NCBI RefSeq assembly: GCF_029931775.1
Contig: NC_079325.1
Coordinates: 38,976,673 to 39,040,672, forward strand
DNA: 64,000 nucleotides
Source of the DNA: Euleptes europaea
Taxonomy: Eukaryota; Chordata; Lepidosauria; Squamata; Sphaerodactylidae
Direction: 5' to 3'
The first letter of the stretch is position 1. Every line of letters starts with the position of its first letter. The translations under genes were made by a program, and so were the position numbers. The notes beneath the pieces were generated by a model that did not search any database, had not been told where the DNA came from, and saw only the letters and a list, made by a program, of their open reading frames with translations. Below, piece after piece: positions 32,264 to 53,900 of the stretch.

Positions 32264-34868
32264 GTCTAGCCCTTATGAATATAGGTTTGGATTTTATTTT
32301 TTGAATGCACAGAGTATACATTCTGTAATGTTCTTCTGTAATGCCTGAAATCATTATATGCTATGGGAAATGTATTGGAAATGTATTCTTTGACTTGAAA
32401 TATATTCTTTGTACTCAATAAAGTATATCTGCACTCATGAACACGCCACACTCAGCATATTAGAGGTGGCTTCTATAAGTTACACCAAGCACTTGCATAT
32501 GTTACAGGCCTCAAGTATAAGAGGGCCACTGTTGCTCCTTAGTTAGAAGCTAATTAAAGAATTAATAGATGGTCTTAGTATGCTTGCATAAGCTGGTTTT
32601 CCAGAGATAAGAACCAGCTAGAGACCTTGTTAGTTAGCCTTGGCAGGCACCAAGGTCCAAGATAAGGATAGCCATGATTTAGGATCAAACAGAGAAGCAC
32701 CTGACACTGGTAGGTCTTCTCTGCTCATTAGAGAGCATTAGATCACCACTTTCTCTGCAACGCCTTCGATTCTCTAATAGGATATGCTAATCCTGGGGTC
32801 CCTAGTATTGGGTATTTGGGTCTCTACATTATGTATTGCGTCTTTATACCACCCATTAAAGGTAAAGGTCCCCTGTGCAAGCACCGGGTCATTCCTGACC
32901 CATGGGGCGACGTCACATCCCGACGTTTTCTAGGCAGACTTTGTTTGCGGGGTAGTTTGCCAATGCCTTCCCCAGTCATCTTCCCTTTACCCCCAGCAAG
33001 CTGGGTACTCATTTTACCCATTACCATGCTTGCAATCCTTTGATGTTTGTGTGAATTGTCCTGCGCCTTGGGGCAATTTTCACCGGGCTGTTTGTGCATT
33101 GGCCAATAAACAACTGCTTTGAATCTTCAACCTCCTGCTGTTTGATTGTCATTGGGATTGATACAACAATACAGGCATTTCACTTCCAGGAAGCAAAAAG
33201 CAGCCCTGTATGACGTCTTCCACATTCTCAGTGTACCTGAGAAAGGGTCAACCTGGCCTAGTCCCTTCAGCATCTCCATGGCAGCCTTGGCCCGCCCTGT
33301 TCTGCCTTCCACCAGGTCTTTGCGGTAAACAACAGCTGCCTACCAACCTCGAAGAGCAGAACGCCAAGCCTCGCTCAAGGGACAAGGTCCCTTGGCAATG
33401 GAAGGAGGCGGCTGAATACCCTGCTACTTCAGCTCTGCCAAGGAAGCTTTGGCCCTGGCGCGGCTCCCCGCCCCCCTTCCTAGCTGGAATCTGCTTTCCG
33501 GGTGAACTCTCCGCTCCTGCCAGCAGATACAACATCAAAACAAAGAGGAATCGAGAGAACAAGGGGAGAACCAGAATGGAGGAGCAGGCAGCAGCGTCCG
33601 CTACCCAGCTCCTTTGCGTCTGCCAAGCAGCCAGAGTTTTCTCTGGTATCCAGGCAGGATGAGGCCCCACAGACCACGTCCTGCTTTCATGGTAAGTTTT
33701 CTGGGGCAGCAGCAAAACAGAGGGGCAAGGGGGATGGATGGGTTGAGGCAATCATGGGGGGGGGCGCATGTTGCCAGACCCACTCCAAGCATAAGGCATC
33801 TGGCTGGGGTTAGGCACTGATCTCGCCAGCCCTTATTAATACAGGACTGTCGACGGGCATGGTGCCTTACAACACTGAGAAGCAAAAGGCCAAGTCTCTC
33901 TCCCTCAAGATAACTAAACATTCCAGAGGGAGATAACTGGGCCGTGGCTCAGTGGTAGAGCATCTGCTTGGCATGCAGAAGGCCCCAGGTTCAATCCCCG
34001 GCATCTCCAGTTAAAGGGACTAGGCAAAGAGGTGATGTGAAAGACCTCAGCCTGAGACCCTGGAGAGCCGCTGCCGGTCTGAGTAGACAATACTGACTTT
34101 GATGGACCGAGGGTCTGATTCAGTAGAAGGCAGCTTCATGTGTTCAGAGGGGCAGACGTGATAGTCTCATGTAGCAAATGATCCAGAAGAACCTTAAAGA
34201 CTACTTACTATCTTTGTCGGGACAGGAACTGTTGGGGACTACAACCCACTTCAACATATACACAAGCACCAAAGGGGGAGGAGTCCTTACCAGTTTGCCA
34301 TTTAATTGGCTTTTGACTGCTCTATTTATTTGTATTTTGCCATGAGTTTGTGTGTATCTGCCAACTGACGACACGCTTCACACGTCTATTGAAGGGACTC
34401 TGTTGCAACCACAATGTTTTGCACATGCTTAGTCGTAGTGCTTTTTAATACTTCTGCATATTCCAAGGGTCTGAAAACCGGTTCCACAGCTGAACTCAAA
34501 AGAAGCCCTGTCTCCATTTCTCTCTCAAACCACCGCACCAGAAGCAATTGTTCCATCCTCTTCTACTGACAAGATGCAGAGCTTAGCTGTCACCACCCAT
34601 TGAATTTCTACACAATACCTGGGCTGCCTCACTAGCTTACATCTATCATTTGCGCTTGGTTTGAGACGGCCTCTTAACTCTTGCTAGCATTCTGAAATGT
34701 CTGAAGATGATTTTAGAAATATAACATTCTTTTAAAAAACAACAATTAGTTGCCTCGCTTATTTCTGGTATTCAACATCAGACGTGGAGAGTAGCTACCA
34801 CATTGTCTTTAAAGGGTGGATTGCACACATTTATAAAGGACCATTCTGAGCCAGAAAACTTAGCATTC

Positions 34869-34957
34869 ACACAGTACAATCCTAAGAGTTTCTCCAGTCT
34901 AAGCCCATTCATTTCAATGGGCTTAGACTGGAGCAACTCTGCATAGGATTGTGCTGA
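34869..34957. repeat. Small palindromic MITE-like repeat
   Basis: Arms 34892-34909 and 34916-34933 are perfect 18-bp inverted copies (CTCCAGTCTAAGCCCATT) around a 6-nt turn. Outer arms ACAATCCTAAGAGTT and AACTCTGCATAGGATTGT extend the pairing. Diverged relatives seem to lie at 14795-14880 and 45931-46006. Confidence 0.65.
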
Positions 34958-35413
34958 TAAGAGTACAGCCCTGGGCAAATCTGCATGACTTCTGATTGCA
35001 TTTTTGCCTACTGTTGGTTTTTATATACTATTTTGCATATTTTATTCTGGTTTTGCTGGATACAGGAAGGAGCAAGTCATTGTAGAGTGCATGGTAGTCG
35101 TCCCCCACTCCCCAAAGGAAATGGTCAGCTATCCCTTCTGATGTTTCTGTGGGCATTGGCTGCATACTTTCAAGCATAGCCATGTAGGCTACAAACTTTT
35201 TAAAGAAGTTCAGAATTGCTGGATACTGGCGTTAGAGAACATTTACCATGTTCTACACTCCTTTTATAACCATGCTATAAAGTTCTGTGTATGTACATTG
35301 ATGTTTTAATATGAACATTTCACCAAAGCTCTAGCAACTTCTTTGTCTTCCCCAGGTAGAACCCTAGACTTACTAAGTCTGCAGCCCAGACTGGGCTCCT
35401 TTCCATCTACAGC

Positions 35414-35998
35414 ATGACCGAGAAGCAGAGCCAAGGGCCAGCAGCAGACTGCCCGGTTTGCTGGAACCCCTACGACAACACCTTCCGCACACCCAAGGTG
35501 CTCCAGTGCCAGCACTCCTTCTGCATTGAGTGCCTGGCTCACCTGAGCCTAGTGTCTACGGTGCGGAACCGGCTTCAGTGCCCACTCTGCCGCCACCCTA
35601 CTGTGCTCCCCTCCGACCAGACCATTACTGAACTACCCACTAACGATGCCGTCTTGCGGCTGCTGCGCCTGGAGCCCAACCACATCATCCTAGAAGGCCG
35701 GCAGCTGTGCCTTAAGGAGCAGCGCAAGAGCAGATACTTCTTGCGCCAGCCGAGGGTCTACACCCTCGACCTTGGCCCAGAGACGGACTCCAGCACTGCA
35801 AGCCGCCAGGACCTGACCCCTGTGGGGAGCACTACCACCACAACCACCACCCTGCCCAATAGCTCCCCACTCCTGAACTGCGTCCGTGACCCCCAGCTTC
35901 GCATTTTCACCTACTTAATGGCCATCATCTTGAGTGTGACTTTGCTACTCATTTTCTCCATCTTCTGGACCAAGCAGATCTTCTGGGGCATGGGTTGA
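35414..35998 (+). CDS. RNF183: RNF183, RING-transmembrane E3 ubiquitin ligase
   Basis: Single-exon frame of 194 residues. The C3HC4 RING has C13, C16, C32, H34, C37, C40, C56 and C59. The middle contains LRLEPNHIILEGRQLCLKEQ and KSRYFLRQPRVYTLDLGP, nearly identical to human RNF183. A C-terminal transmembrane helix at about 165-187 ends TKQIFWGMG. A threonine-rich linker (STTTTTTT) precedes the membrane segment. RNF183 is an ER/lysosome-associated ligase, kidney-enriched and osmotic-stress-responsive in mammals. A polypyrimidine tract and CAG put the coding exon's left edge near 35358, giving about 56 nt of 5' UTR in it; a candidate upstream non-coding exon ends near 33691 before GTAAGT. A possible ATTAAA poly(A) signal lies near 36225. 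Its position between WDR31 and PRPF4 matches human synteny. Confidence 0.95.
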   Translation: MTEKQSQGPAADCPVCWNPYDNTFRTPKVLQCQHSFCIECLAHLSLVSTVRNRLQCPLCRHPTVLPSDQTITELPTNDAVLRLLRLEPNHIILEGRQLCLKEQRKSRYFLRQPRVYTLDLGPETDSSTASRQDLTPVGSTTTTTTTLPNSSPLLNCVRDPQLRIFTYLMAIILSVTLLLIFSIFWTKQIFWGMG

Positions 35999-35999
35999 G

Positions 36000-38413
36000 A
36001 GTGGGGTCAACTCAGGGGCTTTTACAAGGGACATGTACAGCAAGGAAGCAGAGGCCATAGATTTGGGGATTCTCTGTGGAATGAGTTCTCCGCTTCCAAA
36101 CATGGTGAATGGGAGGAAACAAGAGGGTGCGCTTGAATTGGCACCTTCCATTGTGCCAAAACCCCTGCGGCAGCTCAAGGATGCCAAAACTCCTGCTGCA
36201 GCTCAGTTCAAGAGAGCATTTAAATTAAAGTGCAGATGTTTAATCCACCTTTTCTAACGGCAGTGGTGGTTTCTGTGATTCAGCCATCCATGGGATATGG
36301 GGGAGAGGAGGGAAGAGGAGGAAGGAGAGAGAATTCTCTCACTGGTTGGCCTTTTCCCAATCCAGGAAGAAACTGCAGAGAGCCAACTCACAGGGCCAAA
36401 CTGGCATTGTGCAAAGGGGTGTTCAATGAAGCGGAGCGGAGCACACCACTCATGTGATAGACATTTCCATGATGCAACTATCTCACAAGAAGGGCCACAG
36501 GGAGAAGCTAGCCAAGGTGAAAGGGTACAAGAAGGCCCAGGCCTGAAGTCCTAAAGGAACAGCTAGCTGCAATGTAGAGGGACCTGGCAACATCTAGTCA
36601 GAACCAGGGAGTGGCCATGGCTCACTGGTAGAGCATCTGCTTGGCATGCAGAAGATCCCAGGTTCAATCCCCGGCATTTCCAGTTAAAGAGACTAGGCAA
36701 GTAGGTGATGTGAAAGACCTCTACTTGAGACCCTGGAGAGCCACTGCTGGTCTGAGTAGACAATACTGACTTTGATGGACCAAGGGTCTGATTCAGTATA
36801 CAGCAGCTTCATGTGTTCATGTGATTCCAGAATTTAAAAACAATGCAAATGGAAAACCATCTAAGGCATGACCAACCATTGACAATGCAAATAGATGATT
36901 AGAACTGCAGACAGTGAAGACAAAAGAGATTTGCCTCTTTGGCCAATCACTGCGCCAAAGGATGCAGAAGAACAGCGATGGAGGCTGTTCACACTGACTA
37001 CTGCTACATTACGCCTGAAAAGCTAAGCAGGCACAAAGAGAGAGAGTAGGACTGGGCACCTGCCCACTCACTTGTGACTGCAGTGGGTTGAGCAGCCAAG
37101 TGACCAACTGCAAAAGCTCCCACCCACCCAAAATGCATCAAGTTCCCCAACTGCTCATCATAGCTCCTTCAAAGCTAGGGGAAATTATCTTTTTGGGTTG
37201 CAGCTCAGTGGGACAGCACTGGGTTTTGCATGCAGAAGGTTCAATCCCCAGCATCTCCATTTAAAAGATCTCAGGTGCTGGGAAAGCCCTTTCTCTGCCT
37301 GGGACCTGGAGACATGCTGCCAGCCAGAGTAGGCAGTATGGAGCTAGCTGGACCAATGGTCAGACTTAAAGGCAGCACTCTATGGTCATACAGCAGCCCA
37401 TACTGTGAAGGCTTCTTCTCCCAATTTAAGAGGTCTGTGATAAGAAGAGGAAGAGTTGGTTTTTATATGCCGACTTTCTCTACCACTTAAGGAAGAATCA
37501 AGCCGGCTTACAATCGCCTTCCCTTCCTCTCCCCACAACAGACACCTTGTGAAGTAGGTGGGGCTGAGAGAGCTCTATAAGAGCGGTGACTAGCCCAAGG
37601 TCACCCAGCTGACTTTTTGTGTAGGAGTGGGGATACCAATCCAGTTCACCAGATTAGCGTCCACCACTCATGTGGAGGAGTGGGGAATCAAACCCAGCTC
37701 TCCAGATTAGAGTCCACTGCTCCAAACCACTGCTCTTAACCACTACACCATACTGGCTCTCACTCAGCAGGGGCTCTCACTCAGCATGGTAGGGTGGGAG
37801 CGTGCAGATGCAAACGAGAACAAGGTAGATGGCGTGCAGGCAAGCACTGCGGTAGGCAGACATTTCTCTACAACTTTGGAGGCAAAGTCATCAGGCACCA
37901 AACATGGCAGCCTCGCTTTGCAGTGGGGCAAGAGTACATCTGTAGGAAAGTTGAACAGCTGAGGCTATGCAATTCCAGCAGTGATGCTGCTTTAATATCT
38001 CAAAAAGCTTGTTTAACATGGCAAGGGTTCTCACCACAACCACCCAAGAGGCAACCACCACAACCACCCAAGAGGCTGGCACAGGGTGTTTCCAATGGTG
38101 GCAAGGAGCAGTCTGGGCATCCAAGTACCAGGCTGGCAAAGAAGGGTATTCTCGCTGCAGATGGTCGAAGTCATAAGAGCACAACCCCAAGTCTGTTGGC
38201 AAGGGAAGGTGGGGAGGGACAGTACAAAAATAAAGCTTCTCGGGGACAAGGGTTCTCAAACGCAGTCTAGCTTGATCGTGGTGAGTGGGGCACCACCTGT
38301 GGCCCCTGATCCTACTGCAAGCCAGGCACTGCCAGCAGTGGAGCCCAGGTTGTCACATCAGGTGTACGCTGCTATGGGAGCTGGGAAGGACCAGTCCTGC
38401 ACCAGGGAACTGC
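36000..38413. other. Between RNF183 and PRPF4 (convergent 3' ends)
   Basis: Holds the likely RNF183 3' UTR, tRNA-Ala SINEs (36608-36820, 37192-37385), a tRNA SINE (37443-37760), and a short 22-bp duplication containing ACAACCACCCAAGAGGC at about 38036-38076. No coding exon seen. Confidence 0.55.
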
Positions 38414-49177
<10,764 letters not shown>

Positions 49178-49471
49178 CTCGCTCCGTCAACTCTTCGCTC
49201 GGCCCCAACAAGCAGCCCGACACCGCCCGGCAAAGCACTTCCGGGTCTCCGGAGCAGCGGCTTCCCTTAGCAACGACGGCGCTCCCGTTCAGCCCCCGCG
49301 GCGCGCCGCTCTAGGCTCGTCTTCGGGCTCCTCTCCGTGACTGCGCGGCGGGCCGTTCCTCGCAAGCACTTCCGGGTCGCTGTCCGCGTGGAGCGTGCGG
49401 GGTGCGCAGGGGCCCCAAAGGCGAACGGCTTCGCGGGAGGCCGCCGTGGCTGGCTGAGAAGCGCGCGCAGG
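49178..49471. promoter_or_regulatory. Bidirectional PRPF4/CDC26 promoter with paired ETS motifs
   Basis: The 294 bp between the two divergent start codons are GC- and CpG-rich and lack an obvious TATA box. ACTTCCGG, an ETS/GABPA-type site, occurs at 49237-49244 and 49368-49375, each inside the longer shared string AAGCACTTCCGGGTC, so this piece is duplicated 131 bp apart. GABP-type sites are common in bidirectional housekeeping promoters. The promoter role is inferred from layout and motifs. Confidence 0.75.
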
Positions 49472-50724
49472 ATGCTGCGGCGGAAGCCGACGCGCCTTGA
49501 GCTGAAGCTGGACGATATCGAGGAATTCGAGGGCGCCAGGAAGGAGCTGGAGGTAAGAAACGTTGTGGCTAGACGCATGTGTTCAGAGTTGCCAACAGGC
49601 CTGGAGCAAAATGTCCTACCCCTTTAAAAAGGTAAAGGTCCACATCACATTTAAGGTGGGCGGTGGGTATTTGGGCACTGTTTACTCTATAATATTATAA
49701 TAGAAAATGTAAAACCGTAGTATAAGTGCTCTTTTTGTATTTTTGTTTTTCTGTTTAGTTATTTGTTTATGTGATTTATAATTTATGTTTTTTTACTTTT
49801 TATGAAAACATATATATATATATATATATAAGTTTTCATAAAAAGTAAAAAAACAACACACATCATAAATATATATATATAAAGGTAAAGGTCCCCTGTG
49901 CAAGCACCGGGTCATTCCTGACCCATGGGGTGACGTCACATCCCGACGTTTACTAGGCAGACTATGTTTATAGGGTGGTTTGCCAGTGCCTTCCCCAGTC
50001 ATCTTCCCTTTACCCCCAGCAAGCTGGGTACTCATTTCACCGTCCTCAGAAGGCTGAGTCAACCTGGCTACCTGAAACCGACTTCCGTCGGGATCGAACT
50101 CAGGTCGTGAGCAGAGCTTGGACTGCAGCTTACCACTCTACCCCTCTGTGTGTGTAAAGTGCCGTCAAGTCGCAGCCAACTTATGACGACCCCTTTTGGG
50201 GTTTTCATGGCAAGAGACTAACAGAGGTGGTTTGCCAGTGCCTTCCTCTGCACAGCAACCCTGGTATTCCTTGGTGGTCTCCCATCCGATTGTGTGTTAA
50301 GTGCCGTCAAGTCGCTTTCGACTCATGGCGACCCTATGAATGAAAGTCCTCCAAAATGTCCTATCTTTGACAGCCTTGCTCAGATCTTGCAAACTGAAGG
50401 CTGTGGCTTCCTTTATTGAGTCCATCTCTTGTTGGGTCTTCTGTCAGTCTTATATGTTAATTCAGGAAACTTATGTTGAGTTAAGCCAGGGATTGGACCT
50501 GGGAGCCTTTTGTGTGCAGAGTTGTACCACCTTTTTGTTTTTTGCAGAGTCGTAAGAAGCAGCGTGAAGAGGTGGATGTAGTGGGAGCCAGCGATGGCGA
50601 GGGAGCTCTGGGACTGAGTAACGATCACAAGAGCCGGGAACAGATGATACACGACCGCATTGGCTACAAACCACAACCCAAACCAAACAATCGTTCAGCT
50701 CAGTTTGGAAATTTTGAATTCTAG
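49472..50724 (+). CDS. CDC26: CDC26, anaphase-promoting complex subunit (complete, 2 exons)
   Basis: Coding exons 49472-49552 and 50548-50724 join in phase 0 to give 85 residues, the same length as human CDC26. The N-terminus [19 protein letters not shown] is the segment that threads through the TPR superhelix of CDC16/APC6. The C-terminus has [20 protein letters not shown] and ends QFGNFEF. CDC26 stabilises CDC16 within the APC/C ubiquitin ligase. The intron is unusually repeat-filled: an AT palindrome, a Sauria-type SINE, a 5S-SINE fragment and an RTE LINE tail in about 1 kb. AATAAA at 50897-50902 is a good poly(A) signal 173 nt after the stop. Confidence 0.97.
49787..49854. repeat. Perfect AT-rich palindrome in CDC26 intron 1
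   Basis: Arms 49787-49809 and 49832-49854 are perfect 23-bp inverted copies (ending CTTTTTATGAAAAC). The centre is an (AT)n run that is itself self-complementary, so about 68 bp can extrude as one cruciform. A second (AT)n run follows at 49865-49880. Confidence 0.8.
50150..50450 (-). mobile_element. 5S-SINE fragment joined to RTE LINE tail
   Basis: 50150-50292 is a reverse 5S-SINE lacking most of its 5S part. 50293-50450 is a reverse RTE LINE 3' end (GTGCCGTCAAGTCGCTTTCG start, TTGCTCAGATCTTGCAAACT). Both begin with the same GTGTGT...AAGTGCCGTCAAGTCGC string, so they sit as neighbours in one orientation. Confidence 0.75.
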
Positions 50725-50896
50725 AACATGGAACCTTTGAGCAAAGAAGGAATCCATCCACGGTTATGGAACGCTGGTTTGGTCTGTCATCTCTGGGTTT
50801 TGCCCAAGCAGGGGAAGCCTTTCTCTTATGTGAAACTAAGACTGGATCCTCCTCATTTGAAGCTGTCTATCTTACAACCTTAATGGCTGTGTCTTA

Positions 50897-50902
50897 AATA
50901 AA
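50897..50902 (+). terminator. CDC26 polyadenylation signal AATAAA
   Basis: Canonical AATAAA 173 nt downstream of the CDC26 stop codon, on the coding strand, with no better candidate nearer. Confidence 0.7.
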
Positions 50903-50929
50903 TGTGTACTTTTAAAATAGGGTGCGCAG

Positions 50930-53900
50930 TGGCAACAGAAGTATTAAGGAGAGCCTTCTCACAGTGGAATGGGGGATGATAGCATTATGGGTTATGCCAA
51001 AAGGAGGAGTTGTGGCTTAGTGGCAGACCACATGCTTTGCATACAGAAGATTGTTGATCAAGTTCTCAGTTAAAATGGATCTCTGGAACTAGGGGTGCTC
51101 AAGAAATGTTAGCAGTTATAACCAGATAATGATTGGCTAGATCAGTGGTACTGGCTCTATGGATCATGGAGAGCCACACTATCAATTCCTATCAACCAAA
51201 AGAGCCACATGACTACTGTATGTCCTGTGCACTACCCCAAATGCATATGAACAATAATATATAACTGTTTAATTACCACTGAGCATCGAGAGAGACTGGG
51301 AGTTTTTTCGTTTCTTTTAAAATGAGCTAGCGTTTAACAGTGGTATCATTACACCACCAGCTGCATATGCTGACCCAACTTCAAACACAAAACCCCTGCA
51401 TCTGTACAACCTTGATATAATTGTCACGGGTAAGTTGTTTTAAAACTGTTTTATCTAGGGACCATAGTAAAAATGAAATTATCCCAATTGCCTGCTTTTC
51501 TGGGGCCTGGAGAACAGTGCTCAGAAGCTCCACAAAGGATCACTGCGCTAGATGGCTGAATGGCTTGTCAGCGTAAGATACTTTGTGTATCTGTGGGCAG
51601 AAGAATGAATACCTATCCAGCTTCCTCTTATACCCCACCTTTCTTTCATTTGAGGTGGTTAACATGCATTCTTCTCCCGCTTGGGAGTTGTACACAATTA
51701 TAGTCCAAATGCTACCTCAGTGGGGTAGGAGAAACAAGATCTTCTTTAGTTTACTCTTTGGAGGTGTCAAAGGAGGTCTCTTCTCATCAAGATCCTAATA
51801 CATTGTGATTTTTATTACCAGCCGGTAAATAAGATCTCCCCCTTAAAGCTGCTGCTGATTTAATTTTCCTGCATGTGGCATAAGAGACTGATCAGTGTAT
51901 GGTAGTGTGATAAAGAGGCTAGCAGCACCTGTGCTTATACATGTGTAGTCATTGGCAAACCATAGTAGAGTCTCATTTTTAAAGAAGCCAGTGATGGTTG
52001 GCCATTGAGCTAGTCAAACAGCAGTTTGACAGCATCATACTATGAGAGCAAAAACCAAAATGAAGTTTGATATGTTACTCACAAAAATAAGTATGAAACA
52101 ATTAAAAATTAGCTATTCAGTTAATTTTAAAAGTTTTTAAAACTTGGATAAGATTATTGCAAGTGGAAGATTCACTGAATAGTTCTTGTTTATCGTCCGA
52201 GCCTGATGTTGTAGGACAAGGGGGGGGGGGGAAAGGCAGTTGTGAACAGAGGCAGCAATCAGTTCTTCCTGTTCGGAGATGCTTGTGTGGTTGGCAGGTT
52301 TCCACTGTGAGCAGCTTTCCCCTGCCCCTGCCTGTTGCAGGGCTGGATATCAAGCAGCCCTGCCTCTGCTAACAAATGAAATACAAGAGGGAATAGGGGC
52401 CTTTTTTGGCTTCATGAAATCTAACTGCAGTTAAAGAACAGGCTGTCAATTGACAATATCCGACTGGTCGATTGGTGTTTCAGCTATAAAGTTTGTACAC
52501 TCTTACTGCCTTGTTTGTTCCTAATAAGTTAGGACATATGAAGCATATGTCAAACTTTTTCTATATGGCCCATGTGTCTGAATGGAGATAACACAGGCTG
52601 TGTGATTTTCTGATGTGTAAACAGTACGTTTTTTAGCTGCATCATACAGCTGCTTAAGTCTAGATGAGCTAAAGAACCCTGTTGCACGTACTCCCAGAGA
52701 AGGAGGCACATTTGCCACAGTGAAATGCTAGAACCCAAAGTCCTCATGTTTGATTGTGAGTCCAATGGAGTTGCTTTGTGCAACTTAGGAGAGCTGAAAC
52801 ACATTCCACACATCCACTAGAAGATACTCTGCTTTATTAATGACATACAGACTGATTCAGCACTTATACAATAGGATGAGATGGACAGTCTCCTGCCCAT
52901 GGATTTGACAATACACACCAACCCTGGCATGTGTTGGAAAAGGCACCATTGTTCCTTAGACACATTTGTCTACAGCAACAACCCAACCTTTCATGACCTA
53001 GGATGGGCTAAACGAACAAAGCATTATGTTGCTTCCAGCATCGTACATAAGACACACTTTGATGAACAGACAGATTTTTCTCAGTACCTAGTGAGTCCTA
53101 AGATATATGCCCTTTGTATACATCTGTAAAGGGATCGCAGCTTGAGGGCTTGAAAGCCCAGGCTCTGCCTTGACTGGTTCAGTTACTACCTGTCAGCTAT
53201 CAGGTAACAGTTTGCCATGGGGTGACCGCTGATGGAACTTGCATAGGCCCAGGGCATCCACCAGTAGAGCTAGTTGGCTGTAGTGTTTCAAAAGAGCGGC
53301 AGAGGTATGGTTGATTTAACTCATGACACATTATAGATAAAACTCTTGTGTGACTGCAGGTACTCTGTAGAAAGATTGTAATAGGATGGTGTAACTTCTA
53401 ACGTGATCTGCCCGTATTTGCCACTGTAACTCATTTGTACCACACTCGGGGCCTGAAAGCAATCTTCCTGCTTACAAAAGTTTTGCTTCCAGGCAGCATG
53501 CAAACAATACTCACTCAGCCTACGTGAGAAACTTTGTACAAGACCAGTTTATAAGCTGCTGTAATGCAGCTAACAGTCATCTGCACCCTACTCTTTTGTC
53601 TCGGTGAGGCGGGAGGAGGAAGTCACATAAGCAGAGCCCGCTGTTCAAACTTGTTTGGCTGACAGTGGGTGGCAAGATCAAATTGAGATGCACCAAACAA
53701 TTCAAATTGGTATAGGAGACTCACCACCACACTGTCACACTGCATTTCAAGCTGAGGTTCCTTCCCGCTCTGAAGGAAGGTCATCTTGGAGCTTCGGGTG
53801 TTTCTCGTCCCATTGCTTGGAGAGGCAGGAGAAACACCCGGAGCTCCAAGATGACCTTCTACTTCAGAGTGGAAAGGACCTTCTTGGTGAGTAAACAATG

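Larger units (their letters stand above)
28430..35357. other. Region between the RING paralogue and RNF183
   Basis: Divergent intergenic region of about 7 kb. Besides the MITEs and nest it holds a hAT element (32062-32263), a truncated Sauria-type SINE (32861-33022), a tRNA-Ala SINE (33940-34146) and a palindromic repeat (34869-34957). The stretch 33130-33700 is GC-richer and ends in a donor-like GTAAGT at 33692; it may hold the RNF183 promoter and first non-coding exon, but this is uncertain. Confidence 0.5.

Noticed and set aside
33940-34146. tRNA-Ala gene
   Set aside because: The head resembles tRNA-Ala, but the cloverleaf is decayed and it is the 5' part of a repeated SINE with several copies in the window.
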